Notes: generated by a model from the sequence alone, not told the origin. A DNA stretch of 15,000 nt from Symbiodinium natans (GCA_905221605.1 CAJNDS010000895.1:1-15000); one strand, 5' to 3'; numbered from the stretch's first letter, positions 11,901 through 15,000 are shown. Translations and numbers: made by a program.

Positions 11901-14040
11901 TGGCCTTTGCCTTGCCACCTCCCTTCCCCTTGCCCTTACCTTTCGCCGTGGCAAAGGTTTGGTCACCCTTCTTGGCCGCGAGAGCTTTTCTGCGAAGCTC
12001 CTTGTCGTGGCTGTACGGGCAGGCGTCCCCTTTCGGGCAATTCCCGTGGTCGCGAAAGTGGAAGCAGATCTTCTTGTCCGCTCCTTTGCCAGCTCCCTTC
12101 GACGCAGCGGCAAACGTCTGGTCCGCGCCAGCTTTGGCCGCGGCAGCTGCTCCTTTCGCAGCAGCCTTGGCGGCGGCCTTGAGGCTCTTAATCTCCTTCT
12201 GAGCCTCGGCTAGCGCGACCGACGGGTCCGCGCTCGGAGAGCCGGTCGCTGAGTACACAGAGTGGGAAACAGCCCGGTGAGCTGCTTCCCTCTGTTCGTA
12301 CTCCAAGACGACCTTGTGGCTCTCCTCCCAAGTCTGCGGCCCTCGCAGCCCGCCATCCTTGGGATCGCCGGGCCACAACCGCTTGTCGTTACGTATCTCC
12401 TTTTGGAGATACGGGGGCATCTTGCGGAGGTACGAGAGATACAACTCTCGTGGGGTCTTCCCAAGACCCACCGCCTCAAGGTCCGCGATCGATGCCTCAA
12501 ACAAAGGCTCGAATTGGTGGCCTGTGAGCTTACCCTTAGCGAGGGAGGCATGCTCACCATCCACGCGGACTTCTCTTTCCTCCCGCGATTCCCCGAACAT
12601 CAAGTGCTTGTTCTTGATGCGGTCGTACACCGCCTGTGGATCGGAGAGAACCTCTCCCGACTTCCACGCCGCGCGGTACGCGTTCGTGTACGTCTTCATG
12701 CGCGAGCCGCGGCAGCGCCCGCGTAGCGCTAGCAGCTTCTCGCGCGCACTCATACCGCGACAGTTGTTGGCCAGCGCGCAGACGTCCTCAAACTCCTCGT
12801 AGAACAAGACAACGTCTCGCGCGTCCGACTTGTCGTCGGTCAGCGTCGGCCACGTGAGGTCAGTTTTGACCGTAGTTATGGAGCTTTGCCCGCCCCTCTG
12901 CGCTAACGCTTCTTTCAGCGCTTCAGTTTGGGCGGCGAGTGCGGCGGCGAAATCGCCCGCCGGGTTTTGGGACCCGGTCTGCGAACCTCCGCCGTCTGAA
13001 CCTCGCTTCAGGGCTTCTATCTCCATTTCCAGCGCAGCAAGCTTCGCGCGCAAAGGGGAATCGCCGTCCGTCGCGCCCAGGACACGGGCCGCGGAAGGAC
13101 CACCTGCAACCTCCGCAGTGTGCAAACCTCCACGGTCCAATCCTACCCCCAACCCACTTGCAGTCGCAGGCTGTGGGAGCCCTGGGGAACGCGGCCCCAC
13201 GGCTTCAACTGGCACATCGGACGGGGAGCTCCAAACCTTCTCTTGGCTCGAGCTTTCTTTTCCCCCCAACGCGAGGATAAGCTCCCCGATGCATTGGATT
13301 TCGCGCTGAATCTCCTCTGCGTCTTCGGGGTCCTCGCCACCGCGCAAAGCCGCGACCGAGAATCTGGTCCGCAGCCGACGGACCATCTTTGTCGGATGCC
13401 AGTCCCCGCCTATCTTGGAGAACTCATCCGCAAGGAGGGTGGCTTTGGTGCTTAAGGCGTCAAGGTCACGGGAGCTCACCGTGACTCCATGCGCTTTCAG
13501 CGCGAGGACAATCCGCGAAACGCGCGTCAAGTAGTCCGCGACCGGTTCTTGGTCTGGACGGAAAATCGCGCGCAGCTCCGCCTGCAAGCCCTCTGCGGTG
13601 CCTGGCACTGAACCTGCTGTCGACGGCGGACCGGACGGTCCCGCCGGGCGGGACCCTGGTGCCGTAGCAGGGACATAGGCAGCACCGGTAGGGACCATGG
13701 CCAGCTCCCTAGCCGCGGCGCTGACGTCCGCCCGCGGCGGACTGTCGCCTCCAGCGCCCGAGGCCTCAGGGACTAGCTCGGAGTCCTCTTCTTCTTCCTC
13801 CTCATCCTCGTCCTCGTCTTCGGCGTCATGGAGGAACTTCATGACTTTCCGCCAGAGAGCCGCCTCTTGCTCTGGCGTAGTGCTGACCCCATCCCGCTTG
13901 GACAACGGACGGCTGCCAGTCTCCCTACGCCACTTAAGCCAAGCGACGTAGCTCATCCGCTCGGGATAGGGAACGTCTCCACCCTCGATAGCTTCGAGGA
14001 GGGTGACGCCCTCAGCCTGACCTGCAACCTCTGCGGACAT
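2308..14040 (-). CDS. Ty3/gypsy-type retrotransposon polyprotein with permuted RT (one 3,910-codon open frame)
   Basis: The frame starts at ATG 14040, the first Met after an in-frame TAA at 14074-14076, and ends at TAG 2308-2310. Homology-like sequence covers residues 1 to about 3510. The order is Gag with two CCCH fingers (659-678, 732-751), protease-like motif near D857, cysteine cluster and membrane helix (to about 1200), RT thumb/connection plus RNase H (about 1336-1650), integrase (about 2340-2680), BAH/EF-hand-like region, degenerate methyltransferase-like region, and RT fingers/palm with YVDD at 3445-3448. A usual gypsy element has PR-RT-RH-INT and roughly 1,200-1,800 residues, so this one is about twice the length and permuted. 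The tail from about residue 3511 reads through unrelated DNA into the first half of a Tpt1-like gene and is probably not part of the mature polyprotein. The absence of stops or frameshifts over 10.5 kb suggests a recent or selected copy. Confidence 0.85.
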   Translation of the reverse strand: MSAEVAGQAEGVTLLEAIEGGDVPYPERMSYVAWLKWRRETGSRPLSKRDGVSTTPEQEAALWRKVMKFLHDAEDEDEDEEEEEEDSELVPEASGAGGDSPPRADVSAAARELAMVPTGAAYVPATAPGSRPAGPSGPPSTAGSVPGTAEGLQAELRAIFRPDQEPVADYLTRVSRIVLALKAHGVTVSSRDLDALSTKATLLADEFSKIGGDWHPTKMVRRLRTRFSVAALRGGEDPEDAEEIQREIQCIGELILALGGKESSSQEKVWSSPSDVPVEAVGPRSPGLPQPATASGLGVGLDRGGLHTAEVAGGPSAARVLGATDGDSPLRAKLAALEMEIEALKRGSDGGGSQTGSQNPAGDFAAALAAQTEALKEALAQRGGQSSITTVKTDLTWPTLTDDKSDARDVVLFYEEFEDVCALANNCRGMSAREKLLALRGRCRGSRMKTYTNAYRAAWKSGEVLSDPQAVYDRIKNKHLMFGESREEREVRVDGEHASLAKGKLTGHQFEPLFEASIADLEAVGLGKTPRELYLSYLRKMPPYLQKEIRNDKRLWPGDPKDGGLRGPQTWEESHKVVLEYEQREAAHRAVSHSVYSATGSPSADPSVALAEAQKEIKSLKAAAKAAAKGAAAAAKAGADQTFAAASKGAGKGADKKICFHFRDHGNCPKGDACPYSHDKELRRKALAAKKGDQTFATAKGKGKGKGGGKAKANAKPKAAAKGAAKPPGTVCPFFSKNGSCKKGASCDMVHNLTTSGGTPALPANWAPPSGASMSNPFAAFSVQIGSSGVQAGVSGAAGRAAVQQHALPLSKGGRDKFATLDDLPKDWWSLADNEPGGYQYRTVVQVLDRKVECMLDGCAGANHVTEELVVGMMNRAAELGIGTEDPGFPVVRLEKWVHPEYVHGIASGAPVPLKGAAVLRVTLLEGRTADDCRPNTEIFVRCKIAARGTSDWHGLILGGRALDCAGRMGLGFRPGPDFHVLDTLGIRMPRCEDHSKTRKDRAYAFEARLSSLDDASCTEPGGGSRELLRYDGEEPLELSPGDGVLVPVVRETGVSAEGSLSEVVLPVECGVEAVPGLWPTGEGKGFVLLAAQECDHSLQPGEVVAEVRSGLVSTAACGCGAIETVFESEPSPQACADCGVAVATVDHDPCFACGSASRAAARSFQGCSSCARSFGRLRTGARIGVLSVLAAVTVLASVWGGSGPVGRPVEEPGVLTCLDHLPSVDSWWEAPGGYASVWGRRPAQKDLGTLAVEKAPYETCLLQRAGEAWRLWDTRDLRVAESVACSDEVPVTERLAVFRTRKGPRWAGWREGSATAGRGASDAVRPADAVDTARCPSYHIVESWDIDKMIEEPPTDYYYEQLAADMRARHPKACPHLLDHLVSLEGFLDKSILFGFSFGISKAEVCVSKGKLLGHNIGRDGSSPDEERCQAVIDFPPLWEKLHIQQFLGCANWLRGYLPVEYGHAAKILGQWQKPGAVFPEGGLGSAAAEGCKAFKAIKRMMQNRINLATFDEASAADGSCPLEQIADASGIAVGGSVVQMTRDLSQLKVLMTHSKSLTPAQQNWPPLIQEAFAQLEVKRATRRMFGSIRTLCWTDHANLTRAQTSDIGMDPKLVRWVAEILMDGSEIRSLSGRSATLGDSFSRNPKDRDALLAARTKDLEGLSGQLRGFDLDQYLGEGTEGDGPVPWAVGNDAVPEPAGRVQAAAVPMCVVAALPVRVMVVFDYARWKEQDAELTEIRRVFQASLPGVSVAVRGCWGPFEDTDGLASHFDCGAGRLAGTKKIKRIRVDLLTSCAKVLREASGFRPQFLVGLGQGGLVTAVLRWPLVVELTLQARNLQRKEARAVGEAWAGIKAIWAVRPRLWRTQQGHLEVAEACPELKKDFPEPPLRGFGIVGKQALGAEVLRSLRLDAVRSIDDASIRGMLDEPSRPLWDHEGLCICGKRTYLFSRCPACIEKEAVDTSVEIAEREEPEPPLEGDLEAHEVGLEVNSVLATLDRTGGLVRVRSSTIQQWAVGFRATPKDAPVPTAYGMLSGKIWKKSHSMKLSLGSQHKDLSKWGDVRPYWTTWVVREDGAVVAGHNCSPLNVVQGDIVVHWSSVVNWHGHRHVVNEQCEVLWRSNGKEVALDPSFGKLIALVGRVTQVVGWRATGEASDPRSSTRQASRVLAQFSSSNEGVEGHWTAGAISRGKNANECKLKGRVLAFLGEEHKGPAVVLELVSHSPILCIWDHSSTKVKVEFKGGVPSLSLIAEEDENRRERLAVEARDAANISEFRVTGSLRTAWYEGQRRDPSLAGSIRKPEPPMVISGDGLLEREVTLRTGQTVVVPVVPNGAAGANGVTWRRACYNSVHCGVLGAHRSAEVTIKLLERAVWWPDLEKDVRTWVAKCLACIKGRSRPTKVEARAVKCGAETCWQEVSVDCEGPNREDREGHRYSLTYFDCLSHAVLLEPMRSLTHAEVRRAFVRCVLRSRTIPSLIRSDRGPEFKNALMAELSAMLGTEWRFSAPLRPCELGANERVHQEVQKVLGAVVRQVGASLSEAWSDWLVVAEYVIDNTPGPHGYTPRDLERSWSLALPLEKDVLRDALQFEPISDWARSQFKQFSELAAAVREHWTRSSEARAKLANRHRRTVDLKPGDRVVWNAPRARSEGAGRVPWKPGLTGPWRVLEVKGHRLTLEPVSMESGGTSSARRGPMEAHAEDCILVPADADGAESREPVVFEDDGTGGDGSSRPSLGQQVQGDAKQVEFTLTRRGRDFVLRLGDRIAYRGVGGGPKVCRLGRVTQVDAARAQVGVHRYLPDASGVRVKWRLAYIAEDGALTLSEGTRPAHEAVSVREIISKIDLNRDGVLAAASARKLDKGAYSLQDRALERASRTGTGVLSIREALADLLVAEPRVLQPRTSPESGAVESWLRQYFLGGVADVLEVAWGDAVVSDAARRHGYRVVPAFVQGKQAYGITWNLAAEEHLEAISGAVLRTEPKVLVIGLEGKNVPRAFLQLVVRCAQERTRAGAHVALHLQAQKGEWEPWRLEEWGALFGTLAEPRWPWAFVRADICQFARASGRGNLVESGALWLADFSLESVGLRCSRPDALGAVQHKHVERAQADYNLIGAAFCASLQDLGLRGAEELCTAAVESFPATAGADSAAAAPQPSPVVPLPDVRSGEDLTPAERAELDKEVDKYAAEKEAFWRTKADAKDWDSVRADLEVYALAGEKVAEDPRRTEAYRDLVWSGLKIEPGPTRPGLTDADIAAVREVIRRKAAGFWVEDTTRTTVRKFAHDCIPTGPPVSSQPHSLRGESAQWVDDKLEEECKRGQLIRGSSAWGSAPFPTKEMPSYKRHRKRRLVVDYRRVNARIKRSTYYCRRGSDVLAAAVGSVWYTFVDAVSGFNQIRNTKRAREVLAIVARSGKYLPVGLTFGPINGPDDFNFVVDRAYAPGRGRRLKYTKEWIAYVDDLTVRTGRVIDGQFFTDAQAEGAVREACAKGAVAAPQSASSALEALGVRGAHNSKRANHDAARSDQNHPTRDLMLRMLGLFGCFCVQGGCFWGGPFPRSPVCGQKDFSSFVACSFVRLSRSQCLASRPRGSVQGRSRSRRSLKAQTLRKLPKPPPQRFKCVVEPRVGSPSPRSCLCTAPRCGSRPDRAGATNRSPGPSWSTTRPRCGPCPGRAGAATYHYCTPAPCSGPCPGRSRARQVFLAHRRSSKVAGLSAAMGGGGSKGRGKSKSPGPKGRRGPPTIDDVQRRLVRCMRHGEAGCRGRFAPGGLYPVDELIEQLGITINQYNQAVAHDANQRKPRLDTSHAGFLRAFQGHSADCGHPMGFMMEGLSETAINDLIDRYVARHGPACRAKPDSERLDPRRRAGRPPRSALRPRPLPHAVGGRETRVPPRIDLHSRSPAGGPAGRRSAYLFGSGWGGSHWPD
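2935..3509 (-). other. Open but apparently non-coding spacer between retroelement and Tpt1-like gene
   Basis: The polyprotein frame stays open here, but composition changes to Cys/Arg/Pro/Ser-rich residues without domain character. The segment contains GC-rich repeat units (3001-3166) and GGGG/TTTT runs. It most likely holds the 3' flank of the retroelement and the upstream region of the Tpt1-like gene. No polyadenylation-type signal, poly(A) tract or LTR-like end was recognised. Confidence 0.5.
3001..3166 (+). repeat. GC-rich repeat cluster (three units of an imperfect 20-bp palindromic motif)
   Basis: The motif GCGGCCAGGRCACGGCCCGC occurs at 3001-3020 and 3064-3083, with a diverged unit at 3139-3158. 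The last two sit inside longer similar blocks of 37 bp (3055-3091 and 3130-3166), both starting CGCTCCCGCGCGG and ending CCGCAGCGGGGC, 75 bp apart. The arms GCGGCC and GGCCCGC can pair into a short hairpin. Confidence 0.75.
3650..4260 (-). other. RT fingers/palm half with YVDD active site (displaced N-terminal half of RT)
   Basis: This is the catalytic half of a Ty3/gypsy-type RT. In order it has IPTGPPVSSQPHSLRG (the H-x-I-x-T block), RGQLIRGSSAWGSAPFPTKE (the G-x-I-x-PS-x-SPW block), RRLVVDYRRVNARI (R-x-CVDYR-x-LN), YTFVDAVSGFNQI with catalytic D3377 (3910-3912), LTFGPINGPDDF (PFGL-x-NAP-x-x-FQ) and AYVDDL with YVDD at 3697-3708. It is gypsy-type, not copia-type (no KARLVA or AFLNG blocks). 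Thumb and RNase H should follow at once. Instead the homology fades and ends near 3510, followed by repeats and a Tpt1-like gene; the missing half lies at 9090-10035. Confidence 0.9.
4690..5315 (-). other. Degenerate methyltransferase-like domain
   Basis: The stretch begins with VADVLEVAWGDAVVSDAARR, which resembles the first strand and Gly loop of a Rossmann-fold methyltransferase (vLEvf-G-g). YGITWN resembles the acidic second-strand turn with the acid missing, and VLVIGLEGKNVPRAF sits where a C5-cytosine methyltransferase would show its PPC motif; here the Cys is absent. Later CAQERTRAGAHVALHLQ, an ICQF motif and a His-rich segment fit the general plan of this fold. LTR elements with captured cytosine methyltransferases are known in Symbiodinium, so an eroded, non-catalytic descendant is a reasonable inference. 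It could instead be an unrelated Rossmann-like domain. Confidence 0.4.
5395..5830 (-). other. BAH-like beta region and degenerate EF-hand pair after integrase
   Basis: After the integrase, LGDRIAYRGVGGGPKVCRLG to HRYLPDASG looks like an all-beta BAH/Tudor-type module of the sort that some retroelements use for chromatin targeting; this is tentative. Next are two EF-hand-like loops: DLNRDGVLAAAS (5494-5529), good at positions 1, 3, 5, 6 and 8 but with Ser at 12, and SRTGTGVLSIRE (5401-5436), with the Gly, hydrophobic and Glu12 positions but Ser at position 1. Their glycines are 31 residues apart, near EF-pair spacing. Calcium binding is not assured. Confidence 0.4.
5990..7055 (-). other. Integrase: zinc-binding head, DD35E core and GPY/F-like tail
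   Basis: The N-terminal head has two His (H-x6-H, in SVHCGVLGAHRS) followed by CLAC, a variant of the HHCC zinc site. In the usual GHLG motif the second His is Val here and a His lies three residues later. The core has D2418 in VSVDCEGP (6787-6789), D2478 in IRSDRGPEF (6607-6609) and E2514 in GANERVHQEV (6499-6501), giving exactly 35 residues between the second Asp and the Glu. The tail KPGDRVVWNAP…LTGPWRVLEV matches the GPY/F module of Ty3/gypsy integrases, with Trp at the aromatic place. All catalytic residues are kept, so strand transfer is plausible. Confidence 0.9.
7060..9089 (-). other. Unassigned middle region with a zinc ribbon, between RNase H and integrase
   Basis: About 675 residues separate RNase H from the integrase, far longer than the usual tether. 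Near 8870-8400 a mixed alpha/beta-looking stretch begins with MVVFDYARWKEQDAELTEI and includes QFLVGLGQGGLVTAVLRWPL, whose GxGxGG-like turn suggests a folded domain I cannot name. A C-x-C…C-x2-C zinc ribbon (CICGKRTYLFSRCPAC, 8179-8226) follows. The rest, to about 7060, is Trp-rich and beta-looking. The frame is intact throughout and composition stays protein-like, so it is likely translated. The function is unknown. Confidence 0.5.
8924..8943 (+). repeat. Dispersed 20-bp GC-rich motif copy inside the polyprotein
   Basis: GCGGCCTGGACACGGCCCGC, one difference from the unit at 3001-3020. It falls in the polyprotein middle region, where it encodes the peptide PAGRVQAA, much like the PAGRVMAA encoded by the copy at 2051-2070 in the same frame. 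Confidence 0.6.
9090..10035 (-). other. RT thumb/connection and RNase H domain (displaced C-terminal half of RT)
   Basis: From about residue 1336 the sequence matches the gypsy RT region after the catalytic palm. It has a hydrophobic thumb helix pattern, KAEV followed by LLGHNIGRDG (the KC-x-F…FLGH-x-V…G-I block), then QQFLGCANWLRGYLP (the FLGLxxYYRRFI block). RNase H follows with ADASGIAVGG (D1529), QEAFA (E1572), WTDHANL (D1597) and the closing LGDSFSRNP (D1641, the ADaLSR block), so all four acidic positions are present. No palm with YxDD precedes it; the sequence upstream is the cysteine/membrane region. It supplies template removal and the thumb only if it can pair with the palm half encoded at 3650-4260. 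Confidence 0.85.
10441..10689 (-). other. Four-pair cysteine cluster followed by a predicted membrane helix
   Basis: Between protease and RT thumb the polyprotein has four close cysteine pairs: C-x-C, CADC, CFAC and CSSC, across 10528-10689. They look like two zinc-ribbon-type binding sites. About a dozen residues later comes a hydrophobic segment of about 17 residues, IGVLSVLAAVTVLASVW (10441-10491), flanked by basic residues on the N-terminal side, which could span a membrane. I recognise no family. A membrane segment here is unusual for a gypsy Pol region. It could be an env-like remnant, a membrane tether or a buried helix. Confidence 0.55.
11090..11560 (-). other. Retropepsin-like aspartic protease domain (atypical active site)
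   Basis: The sequence VECMLDGCAGANHVTEE (D857, codon at 11470-11472) sits where the retropepsin active-site loop would be, and GLILGGRALDCAG further on resembles the hydrophobic-ILG motif near the end of such proteases. The usual triplet is D-[ST]-G; here it is D-G-C, so the loop is altered while the Asp and the surrounding hydrophobic, Ala and Asn pattern remain. It would mature the polyprotein as a homodimer if active. The call rests on the two motifs, their spacing and the position after the nucleocapsid. Confidence 0.6.
11788..12066 (-). other. Gag nucleocapsid region with two CCCH zinc fingers
   Basis: Two fingers with identical C-x8-C-x5-C-x3-H spacing lie at 12007-12066 (residues 659-678) and 11788-11847 (residues 732-751). 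This is the CCCH type of RNA-binding proteins such as tristetraprolin, not the CCHC knuckle (C-x2-C-x4-H-x4-C) usual in retroviral and gypsy nucleocapsids. The 53 residues between them are rich in Lys, Gly and Ala, and a Lys/Ala-rich tract also precedes finger 1 (about 12070-12200), giving a strongly basic segment fit for nucleic-acid packaging. The position after capsid and before protease is where a nucleocapsid belongs. Confidence 0.85.
12270..12885 (-). other. Gag capsid-like domain
   Basis: About 205 mainly helical residues begin with a conserved-looking TDLTWPTLTDD segment and hold FYEEFEDVCALANNCRGMS, typical of the helical capsid core of retrotransposon Gag proteins. Charged helices follow and the region ends just before the Lys/Ala-rich linker. 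In a Ty3-like element this part assembles the particle that packages the RNA. The call rests on predicted helical character and on position between the low-complexity N-terminus and the zinc fingers. There is no catalytic motif to confirm it. Confidence 0.6.
12890..14040 (-). other. Polyprotein N-terminal Gag region (matrix-like, low complexity)
   Basis: Residues 1 to about 383 form the N-terminal part of Gag. A tryptophan-containing start region is followed by a run of about 15 acidic residues near residue 75-88, encoded by a GAA/GAG/GAC-rich tract at about 13785-13830. Proline/glycine/alanine-rich linkers follow, then a short heptad-like segment (LRAKLAALEMEIEALKRG, about 13010-13065) that could be a coiled coil helping Gag to oligomerise. 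I recognise no family here. Assignment to Gag rests on position before the capsid-like and zinc-finger parts. Confidence 0.6.
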
Positions 14041-14061
14041 TGCCGCAACACAAGGCGAAGA

Positions 14062-14138
14062 GCCGCGCCTTGGTTAGCAGGCCGCAGGCGTGGCACGCGA
14101 AGCGCCGCGCCTTGGTTAACAGGCCGCAAGCGTGGCAC
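14062..14138. repeat. 42-bp tandem duplication upstream of the polyprotein start
   Basis: Two 35-bp blocks, 14062-14096 and 14104-14138, differ at two positions and repeat with a 42-bp period. A small minus frame across them (ATG 14194 to stop at 14012, 60 codons) encodes CHACGLLTKARRFA followed by a near copy, so the 42-bp unit equals a 14-residue CxxC unit. That frame overlaps the polyprotein ATG in another phase. It could be an upstream ORF or a former coding exon; translation is unproven. Confidence 0.7.
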
Positions 14139-14540
14139 ACAGTCCACGCGTCCAGGTCACGGACCGCGACAGACAAGCAAAGCAATGCTTGCACACTCGG
14201 GCCGTAGGCACAAGAGCTGTACGTTTCCCAGAACAGCCCCCAATTGTGAAGTCGACCAGCACTGGACTTGCACTAAGCCAATGCAATCACAGCCCGGTCA
14301 CGCTGTTTTACGACTTCGCGAGTTCAAGCACTTGTGCAGCTACGCCTGAGTGCGTCCGGTCGGACCGCACAGCAACCTAAGAGCTACTGTACGACTCTAC
14401 CGTGCTCAAAGGCACAAGCTCGGTACTTGAGCCAAAATTGGCATTGAAACGAATTGCAAACCTACACATGCAAAGAAGACTACAGTACTGGTCCTGGCAG
14501 CTCTGCACATGCAACGTGCGTGCTTAGACCTGCTCACAAT
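14139..14540. other. Leader/intergenic region without a recognised gene
   Basis: Apart from the spliced-leader relic at 14426-14443 and the start of the 60-codon minus frame, I see no gene, LTR end, tRNA or clear primer-binding site here. Confidence 0.5.
14426..14443 (-). other. Dinoflagellate spliced-leader (DinoSL) relic upstream of the polyprotein
   Basis: Read on the minus strand the site is TGCCAATTTTGGCTCAAG. The known DinoSL ends in AGCCATTTTGGCTCAAG. The match is 16 bases plus one inserted A, with the exact CTCAAG 3' end, in sense orientation 386 bp upstream of the polyprotein ATG. Such relics arise when a trans-spliced mRNA is copied back into the genome. Confidence 0.75.
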
Positions 14541-14610
14541 ACATATAGGGTACATACATATATGTACATATTAAGGTACATACACATATATATATATATA
14601 TACGCACAAA
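14541..14610. repeat. AT-rich microsatellite patch
   Basis: A TA/CA-rich tract contains a (TA)n run near 14586-14602, two copies of GGTACATACAYATATA (about 14549 and 14575) and a near-palindrome around TACATATATGTA. It stands out in an otherwise GC-rich window. Confidence 0.8.
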
Positions 14611-14809
14611 CACAGACAATCTGTACATCTATCTCTAGAACTACTGTAGCCCAGCTGAAACAACAGGACGTAGAAGGGCCGAGCTTCCGGGGAACGATAC
14701 GACGCAGTCGCTGGACTCTTCGTGGACCCGACCCGGAAAGGCAATGCGGCCAGAGATGGTCAAGCCCAGTCCCGAGTACAGCCACACCTCTGAGCAGAGG
14801 TCTTACGGC
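14611..14809. other. Intergenic stretch without recognised features
   Basis: A plus-strand frame of 127 codons runs through here from 14454, but it crosses the microsatellite and ends in the telomere-like array, and its product has no domain character. I see no gene or RNA. Confidence 0.4.
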
Positions 14810-15000
14810 TTTAGGGGGTTTAGGGTTTGGGGTTTAGGGTTTAGGGTTTAGGGTTTAGAGTTTAGGGTTTAGGGCTTAGGGCTTAGGGTTTAGGGTTTAG
14901 GGTTTAGGGTTTACGGTTTAGGGTTTGAGGTTTGAGGTTTGAGGTTTAGGGGGCTTCGGGGTTTGGCAATGTAGGGTCTGTGGGTTTAAGGGTTTAGGGC
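14810..15000 (+). repeat. Degenerate TTTAGGG telomere-type array
   Basis: At least 13 exact TTTAGGG units are mixed with variants (TTTGGGG, TTTAGAG, CTTAGGG twice, TTTACGG, TTTGAGG three times), and the array continues to the window edge. TTTAGGG is the plant-type telomere unit, also used by dinoflagellates. The G-rich strand reads toward the right end. Degeneracy suggests an interstitial or subtelomeric array, not an active telomere end. Confidence 0.9.

Noticed and set aside
13073-13092. Paired changes in a 20-bp motif copy as compensatory base changes preserving a hairpin
   Set aside because: When the arms are paired the two changed bases do not face each other, so covariation is not supported.
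3480-14300. Short similarity TTGGGG(G)CTGTTC near 14230-14245 and 3455-3475 as possible LTR ends
   Set aside because: Only about a dozen bases match and neighbouring sequence does not, so it is not an LTR pair.
14541-14610. AT-rich patch as a replication origin or matrix attachment site
   Set aside because: It is a simple TA/CA microsatellite; nothing beyond low GC supports a functional call.
14454-14837. Plus-strand open frame of 127 codons
   Set aside because: It runs through the AT microsatellite and into the telomere-type array; the Tyr/Ile-rich part is translated (TA)n.
1-15000. tRNA, rRNA or CRISPR features
   Set aside because: No cloverleaf with TTCRANNC-type arm, no rRNA-like sequence and no regularly spaced repeats were seen on either strand.

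Overview
The window looks like nuclear DNA of a dinoflagellate. The main evidence is a near-match to the dinoflagellate spliced leader (DinoSL) at 14426-14443, in minus-strand orientation upstream of the large gene. Supporting signs are GC-rich coding sequence, a degenerate TTTAGGG array at the right end, and very long intron-free retroelement coding sequence. All convincing coding sequence is on the minus strand, so the window reads right to left.

Right edge to centre: 14810-15000 holds the TTTAGGG-type array. 14540-14610 is an AT-rich microsatellite patch. 14041-14443 is a leader region with the DinoSL-like relic and a 42-bp tandem duplication. From 14040 a single frame stays open for 3,910 codons, to a stop at 2308-2310. 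Roughly its first 3,510 codons (to about position 3510) encode a Ty3/gypsy-type retrotransposon polyprotein. The order is Gag with two CCCH zinc fingers, aspartic-protease-like domain, cysteine cluster plus membrane segment, RT thumb/connection and RNase H, an unassigned middle region with a zinc ribbon, integrase (DD35E, GPY/F-like tail), a BAH-like/EF-hand-like stretch, a degenerate methyltransferase-like domain, and last the RT fingers/palm with YVDD.

The most striking point is that the reverse transcriptase is split and permuted. Fingers/palm, with the first catalytic Asp and YVDD, come after the integrase at the far C-terminal end. Thumb and RNase H, which should follow directly, lie about 6.3 kb away, before the integrase. 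A 13-nt near-identical string in the same codon phase sits at both apparent break points (3510-3522 and 10035-10047). Catalytic residues of RT, RNase H and integrase are all retained.

Centre to left edge: 2935-3509 stays in frame but reads like non-coding, GC-rich repeated DNA. A Tpt1/KptA-like RNA 2'-phosphotransferase begins at 2934. All its hallmark motifs are present, but they are split by a frame change near 2560, and an in-frame TAG follows the domain at 2268-2270. From 2235 to the left edge another long minus frame is open. It encodes an acidic, low-complexity protein with a C2H2 finger and two RanBP2-like zinc fingers and runs off the window. It may be the C-terminal part of the Tpt1 gene, joined by splicing or frameshifting, or a separate gene. 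No rRNA, tRNA, CRISPR array, bacterial-type operon signal or recognisable LTR pair was seen.
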